Source: Vibrio diabolicus
GTDB taxonomy: Bacteria > Pseudomonadota > Gammaproteobacteria > Enterobacterales > Vibrionaceae
Assembly: GCA_001048675.1 (NCBI GenBank)
Contig: CCKK01000002.1
Coordinates: 434,001 to 498,000, forward strand
Reading direction: 5' to 3'
Length of the DNA stretch: 64,000 nt
A program made the translations under genes and the position numbers. This document shows, piece after piece, positions 17,080 to 25,479 of this stretch (its first letter is position 1; every line of letters begins with the position of its first letter). The notes beneath the pieces were generated by a model that was not told the DNA's origin, did no database searches, and saw nothing but the letters and a program-made list of their open reading frames with translations.

Positions 17080-18282
17080 TTACACGCGCTCGATGATCAT
17101 TGCCATGCCTTGGCCGACTCCGATACACAAACTGCACAGCGCATAGCGTCCCTGTTGCTGGATGAGTTGATTCATTGCTGTACCAATCACCCTCGCGCCA
17201 CTCATGCCCAGTGGGTGGCCCAGCGCAATCGCGCCGCCATTGGGATTGAGGCGCGAATCGTCGCCGTCAATCCTCAGGTGGTTGACCACCGAGAGGACCT
17301 GTGAGGCGAAGGCTTCATTGATTTCAATCACGTCCATCTGATCCAGCGACAACTGAGCGAGTTCAAGGACCTTTTTGATCGCCGGTGCCGGGCCAAATCC
17401 CATAATGCTGGGCTCAACGCCGGCACACGCCGTGGCCACAATGCGCGCTTTGGGCACCAGTTGGTGATCGGTCAGTGACCGCTCCGACGCGACCAATAGT
17501 GCCGCCGAGCCATCGTTAATGCCCGATGCATTTCCCGCTGTTACGGAGCCCTGTGGGTGCACCACGGGTTTGAGTTTGGCCAAGGTCTCGAGACTGGAGA
17601 GTCTGGGGTGCTCATCGGTCTCGATAACCAACGGGCTCTGACGTTTGCGCGCGACTTCGACCGGGACAATTTCGTGACGGAAGAACCCCCGTTCTTGCGC
17701 CGCGGCGTATTTGGTCTGACTCCACCGGGCAAACGCGTCCTGCTCATCTCGGCTAATGCCGAATTTGACTGCCAGGTTTTCCGCGGTCTCTGGCATCGAG
17801 CAGGTGCCGTACATCTCATCCAATCTGGCATTCACAAAACGCCAGCCCATGGTGGTGTCATAGAATTCGGCGTCGCGGGCAAACGGCAAGTCGGTTTTTC
17901 CAAGCACGTACGGTGCGCGTGACATCGACTCCACCCCGCCGGCAATGATCAGGTGCGCTTCGCCCGCTTTGATGGCCCGCGCGGCGTTAGACACAGCTTC
18001 CATCCCAGACGCACACAGTCGGTTGACAGTGGACCCCGGCACTTGGGTGTCCAGTCCGGCCAGCAGCAAACTCATTCGGGCGACGTTACGGTTGTCTTCA
18101 CCCGCTTGGTTCGCACACCCCAAAATCACATCGTCGACGCGACGCCAGTCGAGCGTTGGGTGACGTTCTGTGAGTGCTTTTAACGTGATGGCGGCCAGAT
18201 CGTCCGCGCGGATCGACGACAATGCACCGGCGTAGCGGCCAATCGGGGTTCTGACGAAATCACACAGGTACGCGTTAGACAT
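17080..18282 (-). CDS. Acetyl-CoA acyltransferase, 3-oxoadipyl-CoA thiolase (PcaF) type
   Basis: A full-length 400-residue thiolase. The nucleophile C90 (NRLCASGMEA), H356 (ALGHPLGMSG) and acid/base C386 (CIGVGQG) are all present. The DTTMGWRFVN and MPETAENLA stretches resemble PcaF/PaaJ, which act on 3-oxoadipyl-CoA (succinyl-CoA plus acetyl-CoA in reverse). No other beta-ketoadipate genes are nearby, so the enzyme may run in the synthetic direction or on another beta-ketoacyl-CoA. Its start overlaps the hydrolase gene by eight bases, a sign of translational coupling. Substrate assignment is by resemblance only. Confidence 0.87.
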   Translation of the reverse strand: MSNAYLCDFVRTPIGRYAGALSSIRADDLAAITLKALTERHPTLDWRRVDDVILGCANQAGEDNRNVARMSLLLAGLDTQVPGSTVNRLCASGMEAVSNAARAIKAGEAHLIIAGGVESMSRAPYVLGKTDLPFARDAEFYDTTMGWRFVNARLDEMYGTCSMPETAENLAVKFGISRDEQDAFARWSQTKYAAAQERGFFRHEIVPVEVARKRQSPLVIETDEHPRLSSLETLAKLKPVVHPQGSVTAGNASGINDGSAALLVASERSLTDHQLVPKARIVATACAGVEPSIMGFGPAPAIKKVLELAQLSLDQMDVIEINEAFASQVLSVVNHLRIDGDDSRLNPNGGAIALGHPLGMSGARVIGTAMNQLIQQQGRYALCSLCIGVGQGMAMIIERV

Positions 18283-18958
18283 GCGCCACCTCCTTGTGAG
18301 ACGCCGCGAAGCTGGCGGTGATCAATCCTCTGGCCAGATCGATTTCCGATCGGATAATGCGGTGCTCTCGCTCGGCAAAGATCTCAAGGTGGACACTCGC
18401 TCCTAACTGCTCAAAATAGTCGGCCGTCTGAGTGACACGTTCCGCGGAGACCCAAGTATCGGTATGACTGCCCGAGAGCAACATCGTCATGCCATCAAAC
18501 ACGGGCTTTTGATCCGATGCTGTCGGGCACTGAGGACCAAACAGTCCACCAGTGAATAAAATGGCGCCCCCCATCGGCTGTTGAGATTGCCTGATGAACT
18601 CGGCCGCCATGCACGCGCCCTGCGAGAAGCCCATGATCCAGATGCGCTCGCGGCTCACGCCTTGTGAGAGCAAGTTTTGCAGGACGTGATCGATCACCTC
18701 GAGCCCCTGATTTAACTGTGGCTGGTTGTCGTCAAGAGCGCGGGTGAACCCTCGGGGATACCAGGTGGCGCCGGGTGCACTCGGCAGATAATAGGTCGCC
18801 TCAGCCAAGTTCAATTTGTTGATCAGTTTCGTCATATCGTCTGTAGTTTGGCGGCGTCCATGCAAAAGGATCACCACAGGGTTGCCGGCGCTCAGTTCAG
18901 CGCCTTTAATAACCACGGTGTACGGGCTAATGTTAGATTGGGATTTGAGGGTTAACAC
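18275..18958 (-). CDS. Alpha/beta hydrolase, phospholipase/carboxylesterase family
   Basis: A 227-residue esterase-type protein: oxyanion region LLHGRRQT, nucleophile elbow GFSQG (S112), D167 in SGSHTD and H199 in EREHR complete the catalytic triad. It belongs to the EstB/YpfH-like group of small carboxylesterases. It sits between the BKACE gene (27 bases upstream) and the thiolase gene (eight-base overlap). In this operon a thioesterase role that releases a beta-keto acid from CoA would be reasonable, but no sequence feature proves the substrate. No signal peptide is visible, so it acts in the cytoplasm. Confidence 0.85.
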   Translation of the reverse strand: MLTLKSQSNISPYTVVIKGAELSAGNPVVILLHGRRQTTDDMTKLINKLNLAEATYYLPSAPGATWYPRGFTRALDDNQPQLNQGLEVIDHVLQNLLSQGVSRERIWIMGFSQGACMAAEFIRQSQQPMGGAILFTGGLFGPQCPTASDQKPVFDGMTMLLSGSHTDTWVSAERVTQTADYFEQLGASVHLEIFAEREHRIIRSEIDLARGLITASFAASHKEVAHV

Positions 18959-18985
18959 GTTATCTAGTCCTTGTTTTGAAGGCGG

Positions 18986-19849
18986 TTACACAGCTATCTC
19001 AGCGATGGTGTCGGGCTTGGCAGGTTGTGGGTTTAGGCCTAAGAGTGTTCTGGCCTCATCGATAGTGGCCACATCCCGTCCCAATTCGTGAGACAGTCTG
19101 ACGATGCGATCCACCAACTGGGCATTGCTGGTAGCTAGCTCACCTTTTCGGTAATAAATGTTGTCTTCGAGCCCCGTGCGGACATGGCCACCCAATAAAA
19201 TCGAGTAGGTGTTCAGCGGCAACTGCGCCTGCCCAATCCCGATGGCTGACCAGATGCTGTTGTTAGGAAGGCAGTCCACCAGATGCAGCAAGTCTTTGCA
19301 GGTCGGCCGGACCCCACCATGAATGCCCATCGCAAAAGCAAACACCAACTTCTTGTCCAAGTAACCTTGTTGCTGAAGGGTGATGGCCTCGTGGATTACC
19401 CCGGAATGGTAAATTTCTATCTCTGGGGTCACCTGATGCTCCTTCAGCGCCAGTGCGAGTTTTTTTGCCAGTGCGGGGCTGTTGATGAAGGGTTTGTCGC
19501 CATGATTCACTGACCCACAGTTAAAGGAAGCGATGTCTGGCCCGTACTGAAGATGATTCCAGGCTTCCTCTTCTGGCATGCCGTGTGGTAAGTTGAGGCC
19601 CGAGGTACTTAGGTTGAGGATAATGTCGGAACGTTCGCGGACACGCTCGATGATCTCGCGCCAAACGTCTTTGTTGTAGCTTGGCTTACCCGCTTCATCA
19701 CGGGCGTGGATATGCGCGACACTGGCGCCTGCCTCACTACACTGAACGACAGCATCTGCAATTTCTTTTGGCGTGTGTGGGACGGCGGGGTTCTTACTTC
19801 TTGGGGTGATTCCGCCATTAACGGCGGCGGTGATAATTAAATTGTCCAT
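18986..19849 (-). CDS. Beta-keto acid cleavage enzyme (BKACE, DUF849 family)
   Basis: From ATG 19849 it is 287 residues (a TTG at 19858 is in frame). The family zinc site is visible as HIHARD (His49, His51 by the longer numbering) in a TIM-barrel sequence with LITAAVNGG at the start and the middle NFNCGSVN-like block (here SFNCGSVNHGDKPF). BKACE enzymes react a beta-keto acid with acetyl-CoA to give acetoacetate and a shortened acyl-CoA, and are reversible in principle. It is the first gene of the GC-rich operon. An 18-bp palindrome lies 78 bases upstream. The exact substrate cannot be read from the sequence. Confidence 0.88.
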   Translation of the reverse strand: MDNLIITAAVNGGITPRSKNPAVPHTPKEIADAVVQCSEAGASVAHIHARDEAGKPSYNKDVWREIIERVRERSDIILNLSTSGLNLPHGMPEEEAWNHLQYGPDIASFNCGSVNHGDKPFINSPALAKKLALALKEHQVTPEIEIYHSGVIHEAITLQQQGYLDKKLVFAFAMGIHGGVRPTCKDLLHLVDCLPNNSIWSAIGIGQAQLPLNTYSILLGGHVRTGLEDNIYYRKGELATSNAQLVDRIVRLSHELGRDVATIDEARTLLGLNPQPAKPDTIAEIAV

Positions 19850-19926
19850 ATATTTCAATTTCTTACGCTATATAATTGCCTCCATTGTAAATATAAAAAA
19901 TTAAAGTCATGTCCCCAAAAAATGGT

Positions 19927-19944
19927 GACAAAATGGATTTTGTC
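19927..19944. promoter_or_regulatory. Palindromic operator candidate upstream of the BKACE operon
   Basis: Arms GACAAAAT and ATTTTGTC with a two-base centre, 78 bases before the BKACE start. It could bind the LuxR-type or another regulator; binding is not shown by the sequence. Confidence 0.5.
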
Positions 19945-20068
19945 GCATAAAAGCCACATTATGCCTTGCTATGCATCGTGTGCTTACAACACAGTCTATA
20001 TGTCTATACATATTGATTTTATGATTGTGATTTGCCTCATCAACACAGGTTACTCAGTAAAGCAACAT

Positions 20069-20178
20069 GCCATACCTGTAGTTATTCGTTAATTGATAAT
20101 TTAGCAAAGTTGCTGAAACAGTTTTGTCTAGAACCTTCGCAGTGGGCACTTTCTAACGCCAAAGTGCCCCATTTCTTG
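20069..20178 (+). repeat. Island-boundary-like 110-bp repeat, right copy
   Basis: Same length, orientation and conserved ends as 9447-9556. The right half contains a strong hairpin (GGGCACTTT/AAAGTGCCC). Direct repeats of this kind on both sides of a region with an integrase gene suggest attachment sites. Confidence 0.6.
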
Positions 20179-20349
20179 TTACCACTATCCCTTTCTAAGT
20201 TGTAAGAAAGTCATTTTCAATACTTGAACTTATGAAAGGCAAGACCAGAACTCATCGCTTGTCCTTTTTCCTACACTGACAGAACTGTTAGTAACCGAAT
20301 GAAATATATTGTTTTAGTTGGATTTTGGATATGTATCACTGAAATTGTC

Positions 20350-20396
20350 CATATGCTGGCTATGGTTGAGATAGTTGGAAAATCAACCATATGCGG
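20350..20396. promoter_or_regulatory. Inverted/direct repeat operator upstream of the RloC-like gene
   Basis: Perfect arms TATGGTTGA (20361-20369) and TCAACCATA (20383-20391), plus CCATATGC repeated directly at 20349 and 20387. It ends about 10 bases before the start codon, a position suited to repression. Confidence 0.5.
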
Positions 20397-20406
20397 ATAG
20401 ACACGA

Positions 20407-22725
20407 ATGATTAATGGTATCAGTAAGATAAAGAGCCTTCGTTCGTTTGGAATCTACGAGAACCATACGAATGTTGGGTGTGATGAGTTTGTGAGGTTTA
20501 ATCTTATTTATGGATGGAACGGCTCTGGAAAGTCAACGCTTTCAAGATTGTTTAGAAGTATTGAGAATAAGTCTTTGAATAGCTTGTCGTATGAAACTCC
20601 GTCTTTTGATATTGAGTACAGTACTGACGGAACGAATGTAAATACTTTGACACAAGCTAATATCGAGACCAATCCACTCAACGTTCGAACGTTTAATAAT
20701 GACTTTATTCAAGAAAACATTGATTGGAGCGGTACGGTTAAGAGCATACTTCTAGTTGATAAACAGAAAATCTCAGAGCGTAAGCAACTTGACCAAAAGA
20801 AAAATGAGTTGAAGCAAAAACGAGAGGAGTCGAAGAGTGCCACCAAGACCGCCAGTGATTTAGAAGCCGAAATTAATAAGTTCCTCTCAGATACGGCGAA
20901 GAGCATCAAGATAAGCTTGAAAGTGATTGGAACAGATGACCGTAAGTATTTGAACTACAACAAAACGTCACTTGAGAAATTAATCACTTCCGACCCAACG
21001 GGGGTTAGTGACACAGACTCAGTACTTTCAGAGGAAGACATTGTTCATCATACGAAATCTGCCTCTCCTGTTGAAAAACCAAAAATTTCTTTGTCGATTT
21101 CACCTATACAAACAGACTTTTTTGAAAGTGATTTTAATGCACTGAAAGCATTAATGCAGAAGACCGCTGTAAATGAGGTAATAGATTTTTTAAAAGAAAA
21201 CCCTGATGTCCAAACGTGGGTGTCTACTGGTATAAGTTTGCACGAAAAGCATGAATCAAATGAGTGTCACTTTTGTGGAAGTACGCTAACTGAGTCTAGG
21301 TTGACTTCGTTGAATAATCACTTTAGCGAGGCCTTTAAACTGTTAAAGGAAGAAATTGCGCAAGCTGACAAGTACTGCAAGTCGTTACCAGAAATCGATC
21401 TTCCAGCTGTAGATTCTTTTTTCGAAGAGTTTCAAGCTGCTTATAAAAAAGCTATAGCTCCACTCGACGAAATTAGAAGAAAAGTTTCAGACATTGTAAA
21501 GGGCTGGGAAGATTGCCTCGTCCAGAAAACAAATGACCCTTTTGATGTTTCTATGGTAGTTGTAAATGTCCCTCAGAGTCTTATTGATGAATACAACAAT
21601 GCTGTTGAAAGTATCAATGCTTGTGTGAAAGAGCATAATGACAAGTCAGGTAATTTCCAAGCTGTGACAGCGACACACAAACAAGCTCTTGAGCTACATT
21701 ATGCTGCGGAGAAAGTTATTGATTTCGACTATGACATGAAGAAAAAGGCGTTAAAAGCGGAGCAGGATAAAGCTAAGAAAGTAAGTGATGAAATTACAGC
21801 TATCAATACAGAGGTAGTAAGGCTTGAGGCTGAGCTGTCAAATGAATCTATTGCGGTAGACCCTTTCAATGATGAGCTTGCTAAGTTCTTGGGGCGTACA
21901 GAACTTAAGCTAGAGTTTGATGCTAAAGAGAAAGGGTACAAAATATCTCGTAATGGCACTGGTAAGCTGGCTAATAACTTGAGTGAAGGTGAGAAAACAG
22001 CAATAGCATTCGTGTATTTTGTGACAAAACTTAAAGAGCATGATAACGATATCAAAGAAACTATAGTGGTTGTTGATGACCCAGTATCTAGCTTTGATTC
22101 AAACCACTTGTTCCATTCGTATTCATTTTTGAAAAAGCACTGCGAGAACGCTAAACAGCTATTTGTAATGACACATAACTTCTCGTACTTCAAGTTAGTC
22201 AGAGATTGGGTACTCAAGAAGAATAAATTCCCCAAGGGTAAAGACCCAATAATTAAATCAAGAGCATATACAATTGAAAGTACGTGTGACGGTGTTCGAA
22301 AATCTAAAATTGTAAGTGCTGGCGGTACGTTGACGGAGTACAACTCTGAGTATCACTACTTATTCTCAAAGCTGTATTCATTCAAAGACAAAGCGAATTT
22401 GAATCTTGATGAAGTATACCTGTGCGCAAACTTATCGAGAAAACTACTCGAATCATTCTTGTGCTTCAAGCTCCCTAAGAAGAGAAGTAACTTTAGGCAG
22501 TTGGTAGATGATGGTACGCGAGGGTATTCAGATATCAAGTCAGAGGATGTTGAAAAAGTATATCGCTTTATAAACAAGTACTCGCATAACCAAGAGATAG
22601 AACTGGAAGATAATGCAGATAACTTGTTAGGTGAATCACCCGCTATTTTGAACACAATCCTAGACATGGTTAAGACAATAGATGAGCACCATTACAATGA
22701 AATGGAAGCGGTAGTAACAGCTTAA
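20407..22725 (+). CDS. RloC-like ABC ATPase with putative anticodon-nuclease tail
   Basis: A 772-residue AAA_13/SMC-like protein: Walker A GWNGSGKS (residues 36-43), two coiled-coil arms around a zinc-hook CHFC (C287/C290), ABC signature LSEGEK (525-530), Walker B VVVDD (ending D558) and a switch His in MTHNFS. The C-terminal region has R678-KLL-E682 and H727, spaced like the Arg/Glu/His triad of PrrC and RloC anticodon nucleases. RloC-type proteins cut or excise tRNA nucleotides in response to DNA damage or phage. It sits before an Mrr-type endonuclease gene, 66 bases apart, probably one operon. The nuclease assignment rests on this spacing and should be treated as likely, not certain. Confidence 0.75.
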   Translation: MINGISKIKSLRSFGIYENHTNVGCDEFVRFNLIYGWNGSGKSTLSRLFRSIENKSLNSLSYETPSFDIEYSTDGTNVNTLTQANIETNPLNVRTFNNDFIQENIDWSGTVKSILLVDKQKISERKQLDQKKNELKQKREESKSATKTASDLEAEINKFLSDTAKSIKISLKVIGTDDRKYLNYNKTSLEKLITSDPTGVSDTDSVLSEEDIVHHTKSASPVEKPKISLSISPIQTDFFESDFNALKALMQKTAVNEVIDFLKENPDVQTWVSTGISLHEKHESNECHFCGSTLTESRLTSLNNHFSEAFKLLKEEIAQADKYCKSLPEIDLPAVDSFFEEFQAAYKKAIAPLDEIRRKVSDIVKGWEDCLVQKTNDPFDVSMVVVNVPQSLIDEYNNAVESINACVKEHNDKSGNFQAVTATHKQALELHYAAEKVIDFDYDMKKKALKAEQDKAKKVSDEITAINTEVVRLEAELSNESIAVDPFNDELAKFLGRTELKLEFDAKEKGYKISRNGTGKLANNLSEGEKTAIAFVYFVTKLKEHDNDIKETIVVVDDPVSSFDSNHLFHSYSFLKKHCENAKQLFVMTHNFSYFKLVRDWVLKKNKFPKGKDPIIKSRAYTIESTCDGVRKSKIVSAGGTLTEYNSEYHYLFSKLYSFKDKANLNLDEVYLCANLSRKLLESFLCFKLPKKRSNFRQLVDDGTRGYSDIKSEDVEKVYRFINKYSHNQEIELEDNADNLLGESPAILNTILDMVKTIDEHHYNEMEAVVTA

Positions 22726-22791
22726 GGTTGGTTGATTGCGTTGTTCACGTCTTGATGCAACGTTATACCCTCCAGTGAATTACGAGGAATT

Positions 22792-23805
22792 ATGGCAAGA
22801 ATTTGGTTTTCTCCTGGTGACCTTGCCGATCATCTCCATGAGATAATAGGTTACAAAGCAGGTTTAGCTAGTTCAATTGAACAGATGTGCGATTTACTGT
22901 CAGGTACTGGATATGCTGATGATATATTGAGATCTGAAGGTAATGGGCTTGCTATTCGCTCTGAAGATTACGAGGATTTATATTACCAACTTTTATATAA
23001 GGTTGGTGTTACTGATACCCCAAGACAAGGATTGTTTACACAATCACAGTTCTTCATAAGAGCAATGAAAGAAAAAGGTTTAGATTACATTACTGATCTT
23101 CAAAATATTTACAGTAAACATTATAGACTGGGTGTAGAACTAGCAGTAAAAAACGGTCAAAGCTCTGTTGATCCTATGCCAATGCTAGCTGAAGCAATGG
23201 AAAGGTACGGAAAAACTGGAGCGAGTGACCTTATTGAATTGATGAAAATGTACGACGCTCATTTTCAGAATAGCCCTCATACTGCAGGGAGGTGGGAAGA
23301 ATGGAAAGATATAGTCGATCTAAATGATTTATTCGAGAAACATCAACCTGTAGTTTCACATGGCACTTTCTTAGATCAACGCTTCATCAATTACCTGTCG
23401 AATAACTTGGCTAAATTGGGTGAAATCCACTGGCGAAAATTCGAAGAATTAATTAGTGAGTGTTTTAGTCAATCAGGATATAAAGTTGAACTTGGACCTG
23501 GTACCAATGATGACGGTGTTGATGTTCGTGTTTGGAATGATTCTGCTCAAATACACCCTGAATTTATCATTCAATGCAAACGGTATAAGTCGAAGATCGA
23601 TAAAGTAACAATAAAAGGCTTATATGCAGACGTTTTAGAAGCGAAAGCAACAACGGGCTTACTAGTTACCACATCAGAGTTTAGTCCAGGGGCTAGGACT
23701 ACTATTTCAGCTCGAAGCTACCCAATTAAGGAAGTTAATGGGGAAAAGGTTTCTGAATGGATAAAAGCGCTGAGAACTCCAGGTTCAGGAGTTATCAGGA
23801 TATAA
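22792..23805 (+). CDS. Mrr-type PD-(D/E)xK endonuclease with novel N-terminal domain
   Basis: A 337-residue protein. The C-terminal third is an Mrr_cat restriction-endonuclease fold: WRKFEELISECF, then D240-D241-G-V-D244 and IIQCK (Q261-C-K263), the conserved D...QxK pattern. The N-terminal two thirds (about 200 residues, starting with a WFSPGDLADHL motif) is not a domain I recognise and may sense or target. It begins 66 bases after the RloC-like gene and is probably co-transcribed. Mrr-type enzymes cut modified or foreign DNA. Pairing an RNA-targeting and a DNA-targeting nuclease in one operon is unusual. An anti-phage role is inferred. Confidence 0.83.
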   Translation: MARIWFSPGDLADHLHEIIGYKAGLASSIEQMCDLLSGTGYADDILRSEGNGLAIRSEDYEDLYYQLLYKVGVTDTPRQGLFTQSQFFIRAMKEKGLDYITDLQNIYSKHYRLGVELAVKNGQSSVDPMPMLAEAMERYGKTGASDLIELMKMYDAHFQNSPHTAGRWEEWKDIVDLNDLFEKHQPVVSHGTFLDQRFINYLSNNLAKLGEIHWRKFEELISECFSQSGYKVELGPGTNDDGVDVRVWNDSAQIHPEFIIQCKRYKSKIDKVTIKGLYADVLEAKATTGLLVTTSEFSPGARTTISARSYPIKEVNGEKVSEWIKALRTPGSGVIRI

Positions 23806-23940
23806 CATACAACTATAGCTTCAACATACTTTTTCTAATCTGACAGAAACGGATTGGAGTTATACATCTAACTCGTTTCTGTCCAAGAGTGTGCTGTGCA
23901 TTAATGGCAAACCTTTCTTGATTCCTTCTCCGAGCTAAAA

Positions 23941-23983
23941 AGCTCATCACGCAGGTTGCGTGACGCAACTTGCGTGATGAGCT
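23941..23983. terminator. Long 20-bp-stem hairpin
   Basis: Arms beginning AGCTCATCACGCA pair over 20 bp with a single G-T wobble around the loop TGA, followed by TTGCTTTTATTT. It could terminate the RloC-Mrr operon, or be a transposon- or recombination-related palindrome. Confidence 0.6.
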
Positions 23984-24202
23984 TGCTTTTATTTGTGGAA
24001 AAGACCAAGTAATAACTAAGTAAAGATATCGTTCCAATCAATCAGGTTTATATTGTCTCTTTCTCTATGAGGTGCGTCCTCTAGACTAAAGCGCCTCCAA
24101 CGCTTTAGGTGTTAACAGGTTCCTGCACAAAATGGATAAAAATTGGTTGAAGGGATATTGCATCTTGCATTTTCTACATGCGATACCCAAATTTATGCAT
24201 AT

Positions 24203-24303
24203 TTTTGGTATATATACTAAATTCAACGTTACTTTTGGTATTTGCGCTCAAATACACGACCAGAAAAGTGTGAAATACCAAAACTAGAGTTAAATTTTGG
24301 TAT
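24203..24303. promoter_or_regulatory. Array of four TTTTGGTAT motifs
   Basis: Copies start at 24203, 24233 and 24295 (plus strand) and lie inverted at 24275-24283, about 140 bases before the start of the small acidic gene. Repeated sites of this kind usually mark cooperative repressor binding; no cognate regulator gene is adjacent. Confidence 0.45.
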
Positions 24304-24445
24304 TGGTTTTAAATAGTAATACGTTGGGGAACACCTCAATTAAGATTTATGTCCGCTAGACGCGTTGCCCCTTGGCGCTGATAATTAACACCATAAAAAT
24401 TGATTCAAATATGTATTTTGACGTTAGACCACAAGGAGCACATCA

Positions 24446-24697
24446 ATGCGTGACCCTAAACGAATAGAAACTACGCTTTCACTTTTGAAGGAACTTTGGA
24501 GCAACAATACTGACCTTCGGTTCAATCAGTTGATGTATAACCTTCAACGAGAGTTTTCACTCGAGAACGATGGTAAAGGGCAAATCACGGAAATCTCGCA
24601 AGAGGGTATTCAGCATGTTGGTTATGATCTGTTTTACATAGAAGATGACATTTTCATTCAATTTCTAGAGAGGAAGCTAACGCAACAACAGCACTAG
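24446..24697 (+). CDS. Small acidic protein with MRDPKRI start (DUF1040/YihD-like)
   Basis: An 83-residue protein starting MRDPKRIETTLSLLKELW, then RFNQLMYNL and ending DLFYIEDDIFIQFLERKL. The start and the acidic FYxEDD end match a small, widely spread family I know as DUF1040/YihD-like, of unknown function. A ribosome-binding site AAGGAG is present. The next gene is a VWA-domain protein whose frame overlaps its end. Some defence islands carry similar small proteins next to MoxR/VWA pairs, which is the only hint of function here. The family call is moderate. Confidence 0.72.
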   Translation: MRDPKRIETTLSLLKELWSNNTDLRFNQLMYNLQREFSLENDGKGQITEISQEGIQHVGYDLFYIEDDIFIQFLERKLTQQQH

Positions 24698-24737
24698 CTT
24701 TTGGCTAGATAACAAACATGCTTTACTTTCATATTCT

Positions 24738-25310
24738 GTGGAAGGAACTGAAGTACTGGAAACAGAAGAGCAACTAGAGCAAGAGTCCGTTAGTGAAAAA
24801 CAGGGCAATAAAAGCAATAAGAACCGAGGCCCGATGGTGATTTGCTTAGATACTTCAGGCTCCATGAAGGGGTTGCCAGAAAACATTGCCAAAGCGACGG
24901 TTTTGGAATGTTTGAAAGTCGCCTATAGAGAAAAACGGCGTTGCTACGTTTATCTCTTTGGAAGTAAGAAGGAGGTTAGTGAACTTGACCTGACGTTAGA
25001 TGCTTCAGGGTTTAATGACCTACTTAACTTCCTGACGATGTCTTTTGGAGGTGGTACAGATGCTGAAGAGCCTCTCAACAAAGCGCTGGAAAAGTGTGAC
25101 TTAGAAGAGTGGTACAAAGCTGATATCTTGTTGGTGAGTGATGGTGAATTTCCAGTATCTTCGGGATTAAGTAGGAAAATCGGCAATCGCAGAGAAAAGC
25201 AGGGATTACAAGTTCACGGTATTCAAATAGGTAACTCACATTACACCTCAATGAATAAAATTTGTGACCCGATACATTATTTTTCAGAGTGGGTTGATTT
25301 AAAACGTTAG
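24738..25310 (+). pseudogene. 5'-truncated VWA-domain protein (ViaA/CoxE-like)
   Basis: The 190-residue frame (GTG start) is a clean von Willebrand A domain: MIDAS DxSxS as DTSGSM, the Thr in FGGGTDAEEP and the late Asp in LVSDGEF. ViaA/CoxE-like proteins are normally much longer, with an N-terminal helical region and a partner MoxR/RavA ATPase. Here the same frame is open only from 24681 and reads as part of a larger protein, so the 5' portion has probably been lost to recombination that placed the small acidic gene in front. No MoxR ATPase is present nearby. The remnant might still be translated, but it is not a full system. Confidence 0.72.
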
Positions 25311-25419
25311 TCACATGTTAGCGATTCGTGCCTACCCTCAGCGCTATTAGCAACCAAGGATTACGAGCTTATTCAAGTAACTCAATTTTATCGAACCTAA
25401 TTATCATGACTTAAGCAAA

Positions 25420-25472
25420 TATGTGGTAAATTCTACCATATGCATATAATCACGATAATCACGATAATCAGG
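25420..25472. promoter_or_regulatory. Operator-like repeats upstream of the HEPN gene
   Basis: An inverted repeat TATGTGGTA/TACCATATG (one mismatch, 25420-25442) is followed by three tandem 9-bp units ATAATCACG, ATAATCACG, ATAATCAGG (25446-25472) immediately before the start. Confidence 0.5.
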
Positions 25473-25479
25473 ACGATGA

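Larger units (their letters stand above)
19859..20406. other. Divergent intergenic region with boundary repeat and operators
   Basis: About 550 bases between the BKACE operon and the RloC-like gene without a convincing gene. It contains the palindrome at 19927-19944, the right copy of the 110-bp boundary repeat (20069-20178), and an inverted repeat just before the RloC-like start. Confidence 0.7.
23806..24445. other. Intergenic region after the Mrr gene
   Basis: About 640 bases without a supported gene. It contains a very strong 20-bp-arm hairpin at 23941-23983, a hairpin-plus-TGTCC element near 23855-23880 that loosely resembles the boundary repeats, and four TTTTGGTAT copies at 24203-24303. 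Confidence 0.65.

Noticed and set aside
9447..20178. Boundary repeats as integron attC sites
   Set aside because: The expected RYYYAAC and GTTRRRY ends are not in the right places, and no IntI integrase is present.
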